From Phascolomyces articulosus (taxonomy: Eukaryota > Mucoromycota > Mucoromycetes > Mucorales > Lichtheimiaceae), in the NCBI GenBank assembly GCA_025677815.1, contig JAIXMP010000015.1:992001-1056000 (forward strand): 64,000 nt of DNA. Reading direction: 5' to 3'. Positions 34,885-47,465 of this stretch are shown here, in pieces (position 1 is the first letter of the stretch; every line of letters begins with the position of its first letter). The notes beneath the pieces were generated by a model. The model saw nothing but the letters and a program-made list of their open reading frames with translations. It made no database searches and was not told where the DNA came from. Both the position numbers and the translations under genes were made by a program.

Positions 34885-36420
34885 TTTTGAGTGTAAAAGT
34901 AGAACTATATGCGTGCAGCAAGAAAGAGAAAAAAAGTTCTAAAGTCCCCCAAAAACATTGGGCTGACTTTGTATCAGAGTATTGGTATGCACATCAAGTT
35001 CAAATAGTTTTTTGGTATCATGAATGATAGATAATATTACTATTACTACGAATAATAGCTTATTTTTAATTAATAGAGGATTTTTCAGGTGAGAATGTAT
35101 GTAGCGATCATTTGTGAATGTATATATTATCATGATATCTTTTATTTTATTGCCATAAAATCATCAATCACCTTCTGATAATGTGGTCAGATCTCGATAT
35201 AGCCATAATAATAGAACATTCAGCTTACATAGTTACTCTGTATGATTTTCATTGTCAACTTTTTAATTGTTCTCCTATACATCAACAATAAAATCTTGGT
35301 AACAAATCTGTCATATGTTCAAGTACTCAAAATGTTATTTTATTTAAAAACTTGAGCCGTACGTAATACTACAAGGTTGTTGAATATATAAAATTATTAC
35401 AGAAGTAATTCTGCTTTACTACACATGTGTCCTAGAGGGATCTCTTCGTGTTGAAACTACTGTTCAGAATATCTATATTAATGCCTTGTTAAACTATAAT
35501 TACACATAACTTTTTCCTCTACAGGACTAGTTTTTTTTTTTGAGTTATGACCACACGACCTCATTATATATTATTATCTTGATCACTGAACTGAAAGAAA
35601 TTAACCGATTACCTATAGGGCTAGGTCAAATTGTCTTGTACAGTAAAAAAATATAAGTTTTAAATAAAGATTACTGTTCAAACAAGTTATCAAACCCGAA
35701 CGTATGAATGTACTCACTTGAAAGAATAAAGTTTGAGAGTTTTTTAGAGATGCACGTGAATCATGCTACACTCCTAAAAGTATCAAGATTATTGCTTATC
35801 ATTTTTATGTGATCCATCTCAAGAAGCAACGATGTGAAAAAGAAAAGTATTTGGTAACTCAGTATTATTTCCTGGTGCTGGCTAGTGGTACTGCTGGCTA
35901 CCACGCACGTAATAGGATTCTGGCGCTACCTGCATATATCTAAGCCTTCTTCATCATAGTAATTATAAACCAAGCAAACGTAAACAGTTCAATTTCTTTT
36001 TATTTTTCTCTTTTAAAAAAAGTGCGCCATTATCTCTTTATTATACTATATATAAAGTCGCTATGATGTAATACAATAATTATAGGAAATACAAACAATA
36101 GATCTTTCATTGACAACAACAGCAACAAAAAAACGGTACCCAATACAAAATTTTGCAATTTAAAATAAGATATATATATGCGTATTGATTATGGAAAAAA
36201 ATCATATAATAGCAGTAAAGTGCACAACACCAATAAATGTGCATTATATCCTGTATATTTATGAATATAAAAACGTAAAACGCTTAATGAAAAAAAAGAC
36301 AACATACAATTTGAATATCTGGTTTACATATTGATAAAAAAATACTAATACTACTTCAAAAAATAATAAAAAAAAAGACTTTTTGGTGTATGCATTCTTC
36401 ATTCCTAGCAATTTTATCGA
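34885..36420. other. Gene-poor AT-rich region
   Basis: No spliceable or conserved-looking frame was found. There are short homopolymers, an isolated slightly GC-richer patch at about 35870-35930, and no tRNA or transposon ends recognised. The right end is the 3'UTR of the zinc-finger gene. Confidence 0.4.
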
Positions 36421-37321
36421 TTACTTCGTTTTCTTGCTGCCCTTGGTGATGTTTTTCTCGCCAAGATGACAGGTTCTTTTATGACCCAACATTGTATCAT
36501 ACCTTATATAGGCCTTTGTATAGCCTTGAAATCCACACGGAATACGTTCATTATTTTCATGGTGGGCTTTCATATGTCGCTTTAGGTCATTATGTCGTGA
36601 ATAGCCCCTGTCGCATTTATCGCACGGATACTTTTTTGTTTGGGGTTTATATTGTTCCGTTGGCCATATGAAGGTCTAACGGTGTCCTCCACTCTATTGA
36701 TAGAAGCAGCATGGGTTACCCTGGTTGAGAAGGTGTTATTCGTTGTAGTGCCAGTTTCATTCCCCATCATGTCGCTTGTGTTTTGAATTGAAGTAGCATG
36801 ATTCCCATTGTTGGTGCTGTGTTGTAACATATGGTGAAGGTGGTGGTTCGGCGGGCTATTTTCAAGAAAAGAGCTTTGTTAGTATTTATATAGCCTCTCA
36901 TTCCAAAAGATGTTATTCATATATCTATTAATATTACCTGCTGCTGATATTCATACTGCTGCGTTTCCATTTGTCCTGCTGCCATCGCCGATTCCCTATT
37001 TTGACACAGTACTTGATTTGATCGGGTATCGTGAGGAATAGGAGTATATGTTGGAAGACCATTATTATTGCGCAACTGAGAAGTCGACATGTCCATGGCT
37101 GCTTCTTGAGGCCCGATTCTGTATCCACCTTGTTGTACTTGTATCATCGTATCTTGTTTTTTGTTGATCAAATTAGGATTAATATTGGTATCAAGTTCAT
37201 TCGTTGCTGCCATATCCTCCTCTTGATCAGTTTGTTCTTCTTTGTTGTGATGTAAATATGGTTTCCACGTTAAAAAGATTAGTGATAGTAGCCAAAAGGT
37301 TCTTTTACTCTTGTTCCCCAT
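36421..37321 (-). CDS. C2H2 zinc-finger protein with a degenerate second finger
   Basis: Three exons: 37321-36957, 36855-36720 and 36675-36421, 251 aa. The first exon uses donor GTATGA at 36956-36951, not the nearby GTAATA, because only the former keeps frame. The N-terminus has a hydrophobic stretch (FWLLSLIFLTW), then Gln/Asn-rich low complexity. The C-terminus carries a canonical finger, CDKCDRGYSRHNDLKRHMKAHH, in two adjoining parts (CDKC; H-x4/5-H). A second unit, CGFQGYTKAYIRYDTMLGH, has Tyr in place of the second Cys, so it likely cannot hold zinc normally. A basic tail (KGSKKTK) follows. It is probably a sequence-specific DNA-binding regulator; the targets are unknown. Confidence 0.75.
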
Positions 37322-37751
37322 TATTTATCTGAACATTTCGTGCTTAGTTTCCTTTCGATTAATCCTTATAAAAAACAATCTTTGTTAATACCAGTAAAAG
37401 TTCTTTCTTAAAAAGCATATTGACGAAAAGGCGTTTAGGGTATCGATCTCATTGAGGATTTCTTATCCATCTCTGGACGGATTCATCTTTTCGTATTTAA
37501 AATTTACATTACTTTTACTTTTTGCATAGCAGAATTACATTGTTGAAAACAAGCAAGCAACCTGTCTTGGTTTGTTATAAAACAAACTCTAAGTTTCACG
37601 GTTCATCAGATCACTATGGCTACTTATAGTTTGATAAATAGAAAAAAACATACAAACCTCTTTAGCATTATTATTTTCTCTCTCCCTCTCGTTCTCTTGT
37701 TCCATTTCCGCTCTTTTTTAAGTGTTCCTTAACATCCTTTAAGAAATCGAC

Positions 37752-38592
37752 ATGTTTTCTAAGCAACAGATAACGCTTGTGACTTATTTATTGATGCAAG
37801 CATTAAAAAAAATGTTGGGAAGCGATTTTTGGATAGTTTTTGCTGCGCTATTTATTGCTTGTTTTTTCTTTTCGCTCCAGCGAACATGGCTCACAATGTT
37901 AATTATCAAGTTGACATCTGTAAGATTGTGAACAAACGTAAGGTTATACAGAATATGATACTATTCAATCTGCTAAGCAAATGTTTTCTTTTTCTTTTTT
38001 CTTAGTGCTTTATAAATATATATTACATGAGCAAAATCAACTGTCTTTAAAAAATCTGATTCAGTATGATATAAATACTTTTGCATTCTTAAGTGCTAAT
38101 TGTAGTAATTTGAGAGAGACTCTGAATATACGGTTTAATAATTATGTTCTAAAAAATGTTATAAAGGTAGCATCACTTTGTTTTTTTTTATTAATATATA
38201 GTATATTTCATTATTTACTGATAGTTGTTATAAAGAATTGTAATCAAACCGAACCATATTGGGGCGTTGTTAAGAAACCTGTAAGTAGTATTTATGGGAT
38301 TTAGATCATAAAATCAATTATTGAGATAGCATATGCATTTATAAACGATATTAATTTTTATTTTATTTAATTTTATTAGGTTGATGAGATATTGAATGAT
38401 CAATCTAAAAACAAAAAACCATTGTCATTATCATCTAAGACACCAACAAAATCTTATCGGCCTTCTAGTTCTTCATGTCCAGCGTTACCAAGTTCTTTTC
38501 GGTCTTTATCATTATCACATCCATCACCATCAAACTCAAACGTAAGATTCCAATCGAAACACAATTATCATCATCATTATTTTTCGAATTAA
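37752..38592 (+). CDS. Small multi-pass membrane protein, unknown
   Basis: Three exons: 37752-37919, 37978-38280 and 38380-38592, 227 aa, all phase 0. Hydrophobic segments are DFWIVFAALFIACFFFSL (about 33-50), MFSFSFFLVLYKYIL (about 58-72) and VASLCFFLLIYSIFHYLLIV (about 120-139). The first intron is only 58 nt. The C-terminal about 70 residues are Ser/Pro/Lys-rich and probably cytoplasmic (KKPLSLSSKTPTKSYRPSSS). Between helices 2 and 3 lies a polar loop of about 45 residues. I recognise no family. The gene is divergent from the zinc-finger gene at 37321, with about 430 bp between starts. Confidence 0.55.
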
Positions 38593-38609
38593 CGCCCTTG
38601 TGGCACCCG

Positions 38610-39320
38610 TAGGAGTAGTGACTGAGAGGAGAGAAACTCCAAACTTTGCGGAGAGAAGATAGTGTGAACATCATTACGCAGGGGCCGAATGCCCCCCTTG
38701 AATATCGAGAACAGTTAAGATTGAAACGATACAAGAAGAGCTGTGAGTAATAATGATAGTGACAGGAATCGAAGCAGATAAACTCGTACGAATAAAAACT
38801 CGAATATAGAACTACTTTTTTGACTTGAATGTCCTTAGTTTTTTTGATCTCCTAACTCATACTATCTAATCGATGGAATTGAGTGTGTTAATAGCAGCAG
38901 GGTTGAGTATGGATTCGATGAAAATACTTGAAATTGATGACCGATGAGTGTATTCGTGATATGTATCACGTTGAAGATTTACCAAACCGAAAAACAGAAG
39001 ATGTTATTAATGAATTTATTAAGGTAGTATTCTTTTGTATATTGGCGATTGGAATTGTTTGAGATAATAATAATATTATAACAAAATATAATTGACTGGA
39101 CGTAGGAATGTAGATATGTGTACACGAATTGTTATATATAGAAATACATGTTATCAAATGCACGCAAGTGCTTTGCTTTTCACCGACAAACAGTATTTCA
39201 ACAAACCATTCGATCGAAATATATCGTTGAATCTTTCAATACCACCGAAAGCCATAGCAGTGAAAATAGTAATAATGATTGAACTGTTGTATACAATATA
39301 TTTATTTCACCCAAGTAAGT
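38610..39320 (+). pseudogene. Relic of a coding gene, frameshifted
   Basis: Protein-like pieces follow one another in changing frames. About 38620-38748 there is SVNIITQGPNAPLEYREQLR. From ATG 38873 comes MELSVLIAAGLSMDSMKILE, which abuts, one base out of frame, DECIRDMYHVEDLPNRKTED (to about 39024). About 39105-39315 there is MCTRIVIYRNTCYQMHASAL ... FNKPFDRNISLNLSIPPK. A GT-AG intron between the last two is plausible but does not restore frame. No family is recognised; a dead gene or mobile-element fragment is likely. Confidence 0.4.
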
Positions 39321-39968
39321 TTTTTTGGTGTTGCTATCAAAAAAAGGAAAAAGTTGCCTGACATTATGGTTTTTGTTTAAATATAATCTCACCAACTCAA
39401 GAATTTGATCAAAATTATATATACATCACAATTGATAACCCACTTTTAACATAATGGACATCAAACATCTATCGCAGAAAACCTTTAATAAAGAGACTGT
39501 TTACAATGCCAAAAAAATTTGGTGTCTTTTTAGTTCTTGTTAATTATTGCCGGTGCTATTTGTACCTATTTCTGTCCGTCGCTATCTTTTCTTTCGTTCT
39601 TGTTTGCAAAAATATAAAAAAAAAGCGAGAACAAGTTGGTACCTTATAAATTAGTGTACATATTATGAAAAGAAGATTACTATAATCTCACCTTGAACAC
39701 GAGCATATAACTGATCCATGGAAGTTTTTATATCTGTTGGAAAGTGACAAAAATTCCAGACATTGCGCCGTCAAGAGAAATTGATTTTTACAGAATGTGA
39801 TATCAAGGGCTTCACTGAAGCAGTGTACTACGCAACACGCAGGTTTATCGGACTTTATTATTTGTACATATACATTTTTTCGTTTTAGGATTTTTAGTTT
39901 ATTTTCTTCCAGCTTCCCTTCTCCCTTTTTATTTTTTGAACGACGCGTGCGAACTACGCAAAACTTCA
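39321..39968. promoter_or_regulatory. Upstream region of exportin-2
   Basis: AT-rich sequence, then a CT-rich stretch at about 39886-39935 typical of fungal transcription start regions, about 40-80 bp before the exportin-2 ATG. No coding structure is seen. Confidence 0.35.
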
Positions 39969-42900
39969 ATGGAGATCAACGAACAAACCTATACTGCTCT
40001 TCAACAGTATTTACAACAAACACTTAATCCAGCATCTCAGAAAGAAGGTAATGGTTTGATTTATTCATTTTTAATGTAAAAAATTCACAGCAGCTAGTTG
40101 CTGCGTGTAAGGAAAAAAAAAAAAAACTGATCATTTAAATAAAACATGAAAAATTAGCTGAGCGACAATTGGGTGAAGTCGAAGTACAACAAGGATTTCC
40201 ACTTTTATTATTAAAATTGGTTGGAGATAATGGAGCTGATGTAACACTTCGATTTGCTGGTTCATTATATTTTAAGAATTATATTAAGCGTCATTGGGTT
40301 CCAGTAAGTTTTTTTTTCGAAAAAAAAAGAGCCAGCATAACGCGTCTTTTTTTATTATTACTATTTGTTGTTTGCCCATTGCCTTACAAATAAATAAATG
40401 TGTTCATTTTCATTGGTTTTATATTAGGATAATGAAAATGCAAACAAGATTGCAATGCAAGATCGTGATACGATCAAGGCTGAGATTGTTCAATTGTTGA
40501 TTAGTGTACCAGAAAGGATCCAACTTCAGATCAGTGATGCTTTAGCGATTATGGCAGACGAGGATTTCCCCGAAAAGTGGGATAATTTACTTGATGTAAG
40601 AGAAGTTTTTTTTTAAACATATTTTTATTGTTATGGGCGTCCTATCTAGTATATATATATATAGGATGAGAGCGTTATAGATTAACAATGAGGCACCCTA
40701 TTTCATTGTTTATGAATAGCAATTAATTAGCCGTCTGAGCCCAAGTGATTATAACGTGAATAATGGTATTCTTCAAATTGCTCATTCGATTTTCAAGAGG
40801 TAAAACTATATGAAAAGATGGAAGGGTACAGGATGAGGGGATTTTAGAGAGAGAGAAAAGATCTGGTGATAATTTATTTTTACTATTATAAACTTATTAG
40901 ATGGCGATCACAATTTGCTTCTGATTCTTTGTTTATCGATATCAAGTACGTTCTCGATCGATTCTGTGACCCTTATTTGCAACTTTTCCAGGTACATTCA
41001 ATGAGCCTTTTGTTTTCACGATGAATCATCAATAGCATAAACAACAATGGCGACAAAAAAGCACATGCTACTTTCCTCTAGGACGATGGAAATTTTTAGA
41101 TAACAAAAAAAAAAAAAAACTCACCCAATTTTTTTTATTTATGCAAAAAATAGATTACCGACAAATTGATCAAGGATAATGTTGCTAATGCCGAAGCTTT
41201 GAAGCCACTATCTCAATCTTTGATTTTACTGATTAAAATCTTTTATGATCTGAATTGTCAAGATTTACCTGAATTTTTTGAAGATAATATGGGCAAATTT
41301 ATGGAATTTTTCCAATATTATTTGGTGTATAATAATCAATTCCTTGATAATAATGTAAGTGTTTCTCACTTCTCTCTCTTTTTTTATTCAATATCTATTG
41401 AATTACGACGGGAGTAGTACAGGGTAAAGATGTTGGGACAGGATATTAAGATAGGAAAGGGGTATATTTTTATATATAATCAATAGGATGATGACGAAGC
41501 AGGTGCTCTTGAACGTATTAAAACCGGTATTTGTGAAATCTTGGAATTGTATACACAAAAATATGAAGAAGATTTCCCTTACATGGATGGCTTTTTCAGT
41601 ATTATTGTTCAATTATTGATGAGTTTGGGTGAACACGGCAAATATGATACCGTAAGTAGTAGAATGATATTCTTATTATTATTTGCAAGATGAGAAGAAG
41701 AAAAAAAGACCATCACGATTTAACTATTATTTCTATCTTTTTAGTTGGTATGTAAATCACTTTCGTTGCTTACGTGTATGGTCAAATTGGAACGAATGGC
41801 ACCTGCTGTCACTTCAGGTGAAACCATGGCACAAATGTGCGAAAAGATCGCATTAAAGAATATTGCAATGAGAGGTATAAAAAGCATATCATTTCGATGG
41901 GTATGGAAATGGAGAGAATGGGATATAAATAGGTGGGTACTAATGTTTTGAATTTTTATTTGTTAAATTACAGAGGTAGATGAAGAATTATTTGAAGATA
42001 ACCCAATTGAATATATTCGTCGAGATTTGGAAGGCTCAGGTAAACAAAAAAAATGACAAAAGAAAAATTGAATTTTGTATTTGTGAAAGGGAGGAAACCT
42101 TTGAAGAAAAAAAAGATAAATCTCTAAATAGGATGTGTGCGTATAATACATAGATACGGATACCCGTCGACGTGCTGCCGCCGATTTCATCCGCGGTTTA
42201 ATGGAACGTTATGAACCACAAACAACTCAAATCATTACACAATACATCACTCATTTCTTGGAGGTAACAACCTCTTTTTCTTACCTAAAAAAAGGGGAGG
42301 AGATTCATTATCTTAATTTCCATTGTACTCAACAAAGTTTGATATATATATATCTTTTAGCGATTTGGGGCAAACCCTCAGGCCAATTGGAAAGACAAGA
42401 ATATGGCCATCTTTTTACTTGTTGCTATTGCTAGTCGTACTTCGACTGCCCAGTTAGGTGTGACGCAAACCAATAATCTGGTGGATATTGTTGATTTTTT
42501 TACAAAACATATTCTTGGTGATTTACAAACGGATGTCAATGCGGGTGTCCCTATTCTTAAAGTGGATGCCATCAAGTTCTTGTATACTTTTAGAAGTCAA
42601 GTATGTTTACTTTGTTGTTATTGGGTAGAATTCATGAGTTTTCTGGGAGAAATCTATCTTTTTCTAACGACCCCCTTGATCCTGTCTTTATATTTTTTGA
42701 TATATAGCTTAACAAAGAACAATTGCTTACAGTATTCCCATTGTTGGTGAAACATTTGGAATCAAGTAATTATGTTGTTCATACCTATTCTGCTATTGCC
42801 ATTGAACGTATCCTTTTCCTTCGCCAAGGAAAGACCATGTTGTATGTTATTGTTTTTTTTTGTTGCAAGAGGGATGGAGAGTGATATACTATCTGTTGAT

Positions 42901-44703
42901 TGAGGAGAGGGTGGATAAAGAGCATGATGAAACTTATCGTAATCTTGTCAATTTGAACTAGGTTCTCTGCCCAAGATATCGCTCCTTATGCCGAAAAATT
43001 ACTTGTTGAGTTATTCCGATTGATCGAAGCAGGCCAAACACCTGAAAAGTTGTCTGAAAACGACTATTTGATGCGCGCTGTGATGCGTGTCATTATTACT
43101 TGCCGTCAAGATATGGTGCCTTATGTCAATGTCATTATGGGCAAATTGACCAATATTTTAGGTGTCGTCAGCAATAATCCCAGTAACCCACGTTTCAACC
43201 ATTATATTTTTGAAAGTATTGGCGCCTTAATTCGTTTCATTTGTCCAGTCTCTGAAGGTGCTGTGGGAGAATTTGAAAATATGTTATTTGGTCCCTTCCA
43301 AACCATTTTGGGACAAGATATCCAAGGTAAAAAAAAAGCTTAGTTTGAGAGGTGGAGGGGAAGGAGAAGGTTAGAGTTAGAAATATAATGTGAATTTGAA
43401 ATGGAGAGGTAGAAGAAGAAAAAAAAGAAAGGAAACCATGCGATATTAATTATGGGATGCGATATATAGAATTCACTCCTTATGTTTTCCAATTGTTGGC
43501 TCAATTATTGGATCATCATACCGGACAAGATTTATCTGCTGCGTATGTTTCTCTGTTGACTCCATTATTGAACCCTCCACTTTGGGAACAAGGTAACATT
43601 CCTGCTCTTGTACGGTTGTTGGAAGTTTATTTGACCAAGGGAATCAATACCATTTTGGCTGATAATAAATTGGAGCCTATTCTTGGTATTTTCCAACAAA
43701 AGTTGATTAATTCTCGACAAAATGATCATTATGCTTTGTCTTTATTGATCGCTGTTACTAAGACAGTGCCAATGTAAAGTATCATTTTCTCTTTACTCTA
43801 TGAACACATACCTATTCTTTCTTTTTTTTTCTCAGTTGATTAAAGAAAAAGAGAGAGAGAAATGAGATAAGCAAGGACTTTGTTATTCAATTACTTTAAT
43901 TTTTTTCTATAGTGAAATTCTCAGTAGTTATCTTCCTGCTCTCGTGACAGCAGTATTGACACGTTTGATGTCCAAGAAGAAAGGAGAACAAACTATTTTC
44001 GACCGATTTACACGTAACTTTACTCTTTGGGTCTGCTTATTCTTTGTCTTGGAAAAATTGGGTGGACCTGATGTATTGATTCGTGTCTTTGACAATATGC
44101 AACCAGGGTATGTATTATCTTTATAAAGTGGTCACGAGAGCGATGGAATGAGAAAGAAAAAATAAAGATATACTCATATACATATATAACTGTCTTTCTG
44201 AATGATATCCATTCTATGCCATCTATTTTAGATTATTTGGTCAAATCGTCACCATCTTTATCGCCGCCGATTTGAACACCTTGCGTGATCCAATTGATTA
44301 CAAGACTTGTGGTATTGGTATGGTTCGCTTATTGACTCATAGTGATTTGATCTTGCAGCAACCTTATGCCAACAATGTATGGCCCGAAGTCTTTAAAGCA
44401 TTATTGGCCATGTTGGAATTACCTCCCACGGCCAATGATGATGGTCCAGATGATTTGTATACCTTGGATATTTCTGAAGAAACCACGGGATATCAAACGT
44501 CATTTGCCAAATTATCCACGGCCACACCTATAAGAGAAGATCCAGTGGCTTCTTTACCTGCTTGTCAAATTTATTTGTCACAACAATTGGTGGCCATGTC
44601 ACCTGAAAAACGAGGTGTCATTAAATCTGTCTTGCCTTCAGAAGCAAGTCAATTTTTACCTAAATACTTTGAAAGTGCTGGTATTTCCATGTCTCATTTC
44701 TAA
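39969..44703 (+). CDS. CSE1: Exportin-2 / Cse1 (importin-alpha re-exporter)
   Basis: Sixteen exons: 39969-40047, 40158-40303, 40428-40595, 40720-40799, 40901-40991, 41154-41354, 41487-41651, 41745-41874, 41974-42039, 42154-42263, 42361-42600, 42708-42841, 42962-43326, 43470-43773, 43913-44107 and 44232-44703. They give 981 aa with every phase agreeing, close to the usual about 960-970. The start ERQLGEVEVQQGFPLLLLKL with RFAGSLYFKNYIKRHWVP is the importin-beta N-terminal domain. IADEDFPEKW-type and FGANPQANWKDKNMAIFL blocks and the C-terminal half match Cse1/CAS. The protein is a HEAT-repeat karyopherin that binds importin-alpha with Ran-GTP and returns it to the cytoplasm through nuclear pores. 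It is a single-copy housekeeping gene in fungi. The high intron count in a conserved gene is useful for calibrating splice sites in this genome. Confidence 0.96.
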
Positions 44704-45110
44704 AAATATACTACTATTACTATTTTATTACTATTCACGATATAACGTACAAACCCGCACAATGATAACAACTTCACACACACACACGTAACACTATTAC
44801 TATTATAACAAACAAACCCCAGTTCGCATCTTTTCGTTTCTTTTTTGCATATCATTATTCTGTTTTTCTCTCTCTTTCCCTTTGATGAAATCTCTTTTAA
44901 CACCCCTTTCTTTCTTCCACCCCCTTTCCTCATATTCTCTCTCCCCTTTTCAAACCATCCATAAGGAACAACACCCTGCTTTTTTTTTTTTTAGCTCTTT
45001 CATATTACATTTATAAAAGAGAGCAGAAAATAAAAATAAAAATAAAAATCACACCTTTTTTTTCTTAATTTTGTCCTTTTATTTGGTTAGATAAGATTTG
45101 GAATGTATAT
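44704..45110. other. Convergent 3' intergenic region
   Basis: CT-rich and CA-rich 3'UTR-like sequence between the stops of exportin-2 and the Medusa-like gene, with an (AATAAA)-like run of AAAATAAAAATAAAAATAA near 45027-45045. No gene is seen. Confidence 0.4.
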
Positions 45111-47465
45111 TTAGATTCTACTGTATGGTGACACCATGGAAGGTTGTTGTGGATGATGATGTGGATAGTGGAGTAATGGGGGTGGTACCATGGATGCTTG
45201 TCTTTGTTGTTGACCCAAACCAAGGGTACTACTATAACTTGGAGTATACTTACGAATAATTTTTCTTAATGCGTGAGGTAACGTTTTCCATGCAAATACT
45301 TTTACCTATGTCAATGGAATTGGAAAAAAAAGTTAGAATCCCCGTTTACATAATAAACAAACAAACAGAAAGGATGGAATAGAGAGAGAGAGAATCCTTA
45401 CATCTTTTTCAATATTTCTCGGTTTTGGATTTGGAAATCCCATAATCAATTTGAAAAAATCTGCACAATCTGGTTTACATTTACTAACAGTAAGTGGTCG
45501 AAACCCTTCCAAATTACGACGAATGCGATTTTTTTCTTCCACCGTGAATTGAACACCAATTAATCCTTCCAACAAATAAATACAATCAACCGAGGTAATA
45601 TAATAATCATTTCGTTCACGCCAATAAATACAAGAGACAACCAAGGAGGATGAAGATTTATGATGAGGAGGTGGAGGTCGATGATGGTGTTGTAATCCAT
45701 GGTGAGGATGATGTCCAGCAGCAGCAGCAGCAGCCACAGCTGCTGCCGCTGCCGCTGCCGCCATATTTTCTCTCATTCGTTGTTGCTGATGTTCTTGTTG
45801 GTCCATGGGTTGAAAAGAACATTCGATTTGTGCGTGACCATCACTGGTTTCTCCATCCGTGTTACGAATAAATTGAACTAATCGACGACCTGCTTGCCAT
45901 TCTTGAGGAGTCCAATGGATCGTCATATCATTTAAATCGCCACATATTTTTAAATGAGCCTTGTTCAAAACACCACCAAATGGATGGATCACCATGGGAG
46001 AGGTTGTATTTGTATTGGAAGAGGAGGAGGGGGTCGATGGTGTCGTGCTGTTCGTTACTGTTGTATTCATCTTACAGGAAGGTGGGGTTTGGGAGTAACA
46101 CCGGTATGGACTATTGTTCAATTGAATACTGCTATTACTGTTATTGCTGTTATTATAATAGGTAGAGGTGTAATCATTCGTGTTGTTAATGCTTGTATAA
46201 TAATAATGCGTTGTAGTCGTGGTTGCACTTGAATTACTTGTGGATGGTACTGTATGAGAAGGTGTGGTTGTTGCACTAGTGGGTGTATACTGTTGTTGTC
46301 GAAGTTGAAACTCAAATTGTTGTTGATTCTGGATTTGAGCTAATAAATCAGTCGCTTGTGTAGGTGTAGGACCATGCAATTGATCAATAGGATCGGGTTG
46401 TTTCAATGCTGGATCTTCATAAGGTGCCAATAATTGCAATAATTGATAACTTTCAGAGATATCTACATGGGTGCATTATGTTTTCCCAGTCAATAAGAAA
46501 ATCCTTCCCCCTTTAAAGTATGTATACATATATCATTCACAACGAAATAAAATTACCTGCTGACAGTCCAGAATCGCCTGGTGTGGTTGTAGCACTATTC
46601 GCTGTTGTGGTTGAATAATCCGGATGACATAGGTGATTCTGTTGTTGCTGTTGTTCATCATGATAATGAGAATGAATGGTATCATAAGTAAATGTACCAA
46701 AAGCCCATTGATCCACTCGATCATTTTCATACACACAAATAGATAATGGAACTTGACCCGCATCCACCACAATGGAATTGGTGGGTGATTGAGGTGGTAC
46801 GCGTGCCATCAATGTAATCCACACTTTTCCTTCTTGTTCATTCAATGATGATGATGTTCCATGTTCATTCTTGATTGTCACATTATCCGTTGTCAAAGAA
46901 GAAGCACAAGGAGAAGAAGTAAGAAATTGATGCTGTTGCGATGTTTCCACTGGATGCATACCAAAGACAAGTTTCATTCGAGGTACATTGGATGTAGTCA
47001 CTACTTTTTGTTCCACTGTCACTGAAATGGTATGACCACATTGGCCTTGTTGTGGATGCCATTGAATCACGCGTCGAAATTTAGGTTGTTGTTGTTCTAA
47101 TGCTGGGGAAGGGATGGTCGTCATATGGATCATATCATGAGTAGGAATGCAGTCCGTACCCCCATCAATACTATAAGATCCACTCGCACCATGGGTGGTG
47201 GTACTTAATGTGGTAGTGGTACTTTCAGTACTACTGTTGTTACCCATAGAATAAGGGGGTGGATGGTGGTGATAATTCGAAACATAATCTATAATATCGT
47301 TGGAAATGAGTTTTTTGTTTTTTTTTGGTTTTTAGCAAGGAGGAATGAATTAAATAAACGGGGCTAACCAAAAGTATCTGTTGCTATAGTAATTTCGTTA
47401 CTTGGTGTTGTTGTATCTTTATCAACAAGGGTCGTTGGTACTTGACTTGTCGTAGCGGTTTCCAT
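45111..47465 (-). CDS. Medusa (MedA/Ren1)-like developmental regulator, DUF7082-type domain
   Basis: Four exons: 47465-47369, 47288-46557, 46462-45402 and 45305-45111, 694 aa, phases exact. Residues about 80-240 (FRRVIQWHPQQGQCGHTISV ... FGMHPVET ... VPPQSPT) form an N-terminal beta-rich module. Gln/Asn/Ser/Thr linkers follow. The C-terminal core (about 430-670) reads MTIHWTPQEWQAGRRLVQFI, SCIYWRERNDYYITSVDCIY, EEKNRIRRNLEGFRPLTVSK, KLIMGFPNPKPRNIEKDVKV and LRKIIRKYTPSYSST. This matches the conserved domain I know from Aspergillus MedA and Fusarium Ren1 proteins, nuclear regulators of conidiophore development and adhesion. A poly-Ala run (about 19 of 21) and a His/Pro insert interrupt the core, which is unusual. 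The role in this organism's sporulation is inferred. Confidence 0.72.

Noticed and set aside
45650..46232. Plus-strand frames opposite the Medusa-like gene
   Set aside because: Antisense of low-complexity codons; no initiator or splice context.
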